Below are positions 42,559 through 42,912 of a stretch of 42,912 nt of DNA, piece after piece. The stretch is from Pelorhabdus rhamnosifermentans (lineage in GTDB: Bacteria > Bacillota > Negativicutes > UMGS1260). Every line of letters begins with the position of its first letter. The first letter of the stretch is position 1. Location: NCBI RefSeq assembly GCF_018835585.1, contig NZ_JAHGVE010000031.1, forward strand, positions 1 through 42,912, read 5' to 3'. The notes under the pieces were generated by a model. That model was not told the DNA's origin, ran no database searches, and saw only the letters and a program-made list of their open reading frames with translations. A program made the position numbers and the translations under genes.

Positions 42559-42912
42559 TTACGCTTTAACGAGTGACATACCGAGTTCAAAAGCCTGTTC
42601 ATTCTTAACTTCTGTCCCTTTTGGCACCCGAGCCAGTACGGCCTTCACGGCCGATTCTTTGCTGACGGCTTTGGTTAGCGCTACAATGGCGCCAATGGCA
42701 ATAATATTGGCAAACAAAGACCGACCTAAGACTTCTTTCGCCTTTTCTGTAATGGGCAGCTGATAGACATTCGTAAATTTCTCTGGAATGTCTTTGACGA
42801 AGGTTGTATCAATGACAAGCATGGCCTCGTTCGGTAGGTCATGGGCGTATTTATCTAATGCTTCTTGCGTCATGGCGAGAAGCAGGTCCGGTTTGACTAC
42901 TTTCGGATAATG
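42559..42912 (-). CDS. 2-oxoacid:ferredoxin oxidoreductase gamma subunit, partial (5' end beyond window)
   Basis: The last 117 codons of a gene entering from the right edge. The frame is open from 42912 (HYPKVVKPDLLLAMTQEALD), continuing LVIDTTFV, EVLGRSLFANIIAIGAIVAL and AVSKESAVKAVLARVPKGTE, to a stop at 42559. This is the C-terminal half of the KorC/VorA-type gamma chain (POR_C family), which binds the alpha-beta core that oxidises 2-oxoacids with CoA and ferredoxin. The internal ATG at 42873 is not the start. Being last before a terminator, it is probably the end of a kor/vor operon. The substrate (2-oxoglutarate, branched-chain oxoacid) cannot be told from this part. Confidence 0.85.
   Translation of the reverse strand, partial: HYPKVVKPDLLLAMTQEALDKYAHDLPNEAMLVIDTTFVKDIPEKFTNVYQLPITEKAKEVLGRSLFANIIAIGAIVALTKAVSKESAVKAVLARVPKGTEVKNEQAFELGMSLVKA

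Noticed and set aside
42306-42602. 98-codon minus-strand frame between the chagasin-like gene and the oxidoreductase gene.
   Set aside because: It runs through a terminator, overlaps the real gene end, lacks a ribosome site and has no recognisable composition.

Overview
The window looks like the chromosome of a diderm Firmicute of the Negativicutes, most likely Sporomusaceae (Pelosinus/Sporomusa-like). Two outer-membrane-type beta-barrel proteins carry an N-terminal signal peptide, one SLH domain and a coiled coil, the OmpM-like arrangement typical of that group. Other traits are Firmicute: GGAGG ribosome sites, a T-box leader, a CIRCE operator and ferredoxin-linked 2-oxoacid metabolism at the right edge. 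The genus is inferred, not proven.

Left region (1-9.1 kb): a proline-peptide locus on the minus strand. In transcription order it holds a 30-codon leader ORF, an SLH porin, a divergent POT-family transporter, an amidohydrolase of the Xaa-Pro dipeptidase type, an M24 Xaa-Pro peptidase and a terminator, then proC and a P5C dehydrogenase cut by the window edge. Two near-identical promoter blocks (1966-2027 and 7712-7773) precede proC and the porin operon, which suggests one regulon. A LysR gene faces the other way at 8113.

Middle region (9.1-25.7 kb): a 50-residue small protein, ComB, a decayed NarL-type regulator, and an OmpR/histidine-kinase pair whose sensor has a polyproline run. Then comes a three-gene glycan operon (GH130 phosphorylase, GT4 glycosyltransferase, alpha/alpha-barrel protein) preceded by a sigma-A promoter with a CIRCE (HrcA) operator just downstream. 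After it lie ilvE under a valine-type T-box, a ClC antiporter, a chemoreceptor with a leader that can fold into mutually exclusive hairpins, a HAD phosphatase, a C_GCAxxG_C_C protein, a second SLH porin and a LysR gene.

Right region (25.8-42.9 kb): a LysR-divergent operon has an ABC ATPase, a lipoprotein binding protein, a double-length permease and a beta-CASP metallo-beta-lactamase, followed by a secreted metallophosphoesterase. An IS1182-type transposase remnant separates it from a sugar cluster on the minus strand (GH3, two-domain ABC ATPase, permease, binding lipoprotein) with a divergent AraC activator. The end holds a CNT nucleoside transporter next to an internally deleted deoD pseudogene, a chagasin-like inhibitor and the 3' part of a 2-oxoacid:ferredoxin oxidoreductase gamma subunit gene. 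No rRNA, tRNA, CRISPR array or intact mobile element was seen.
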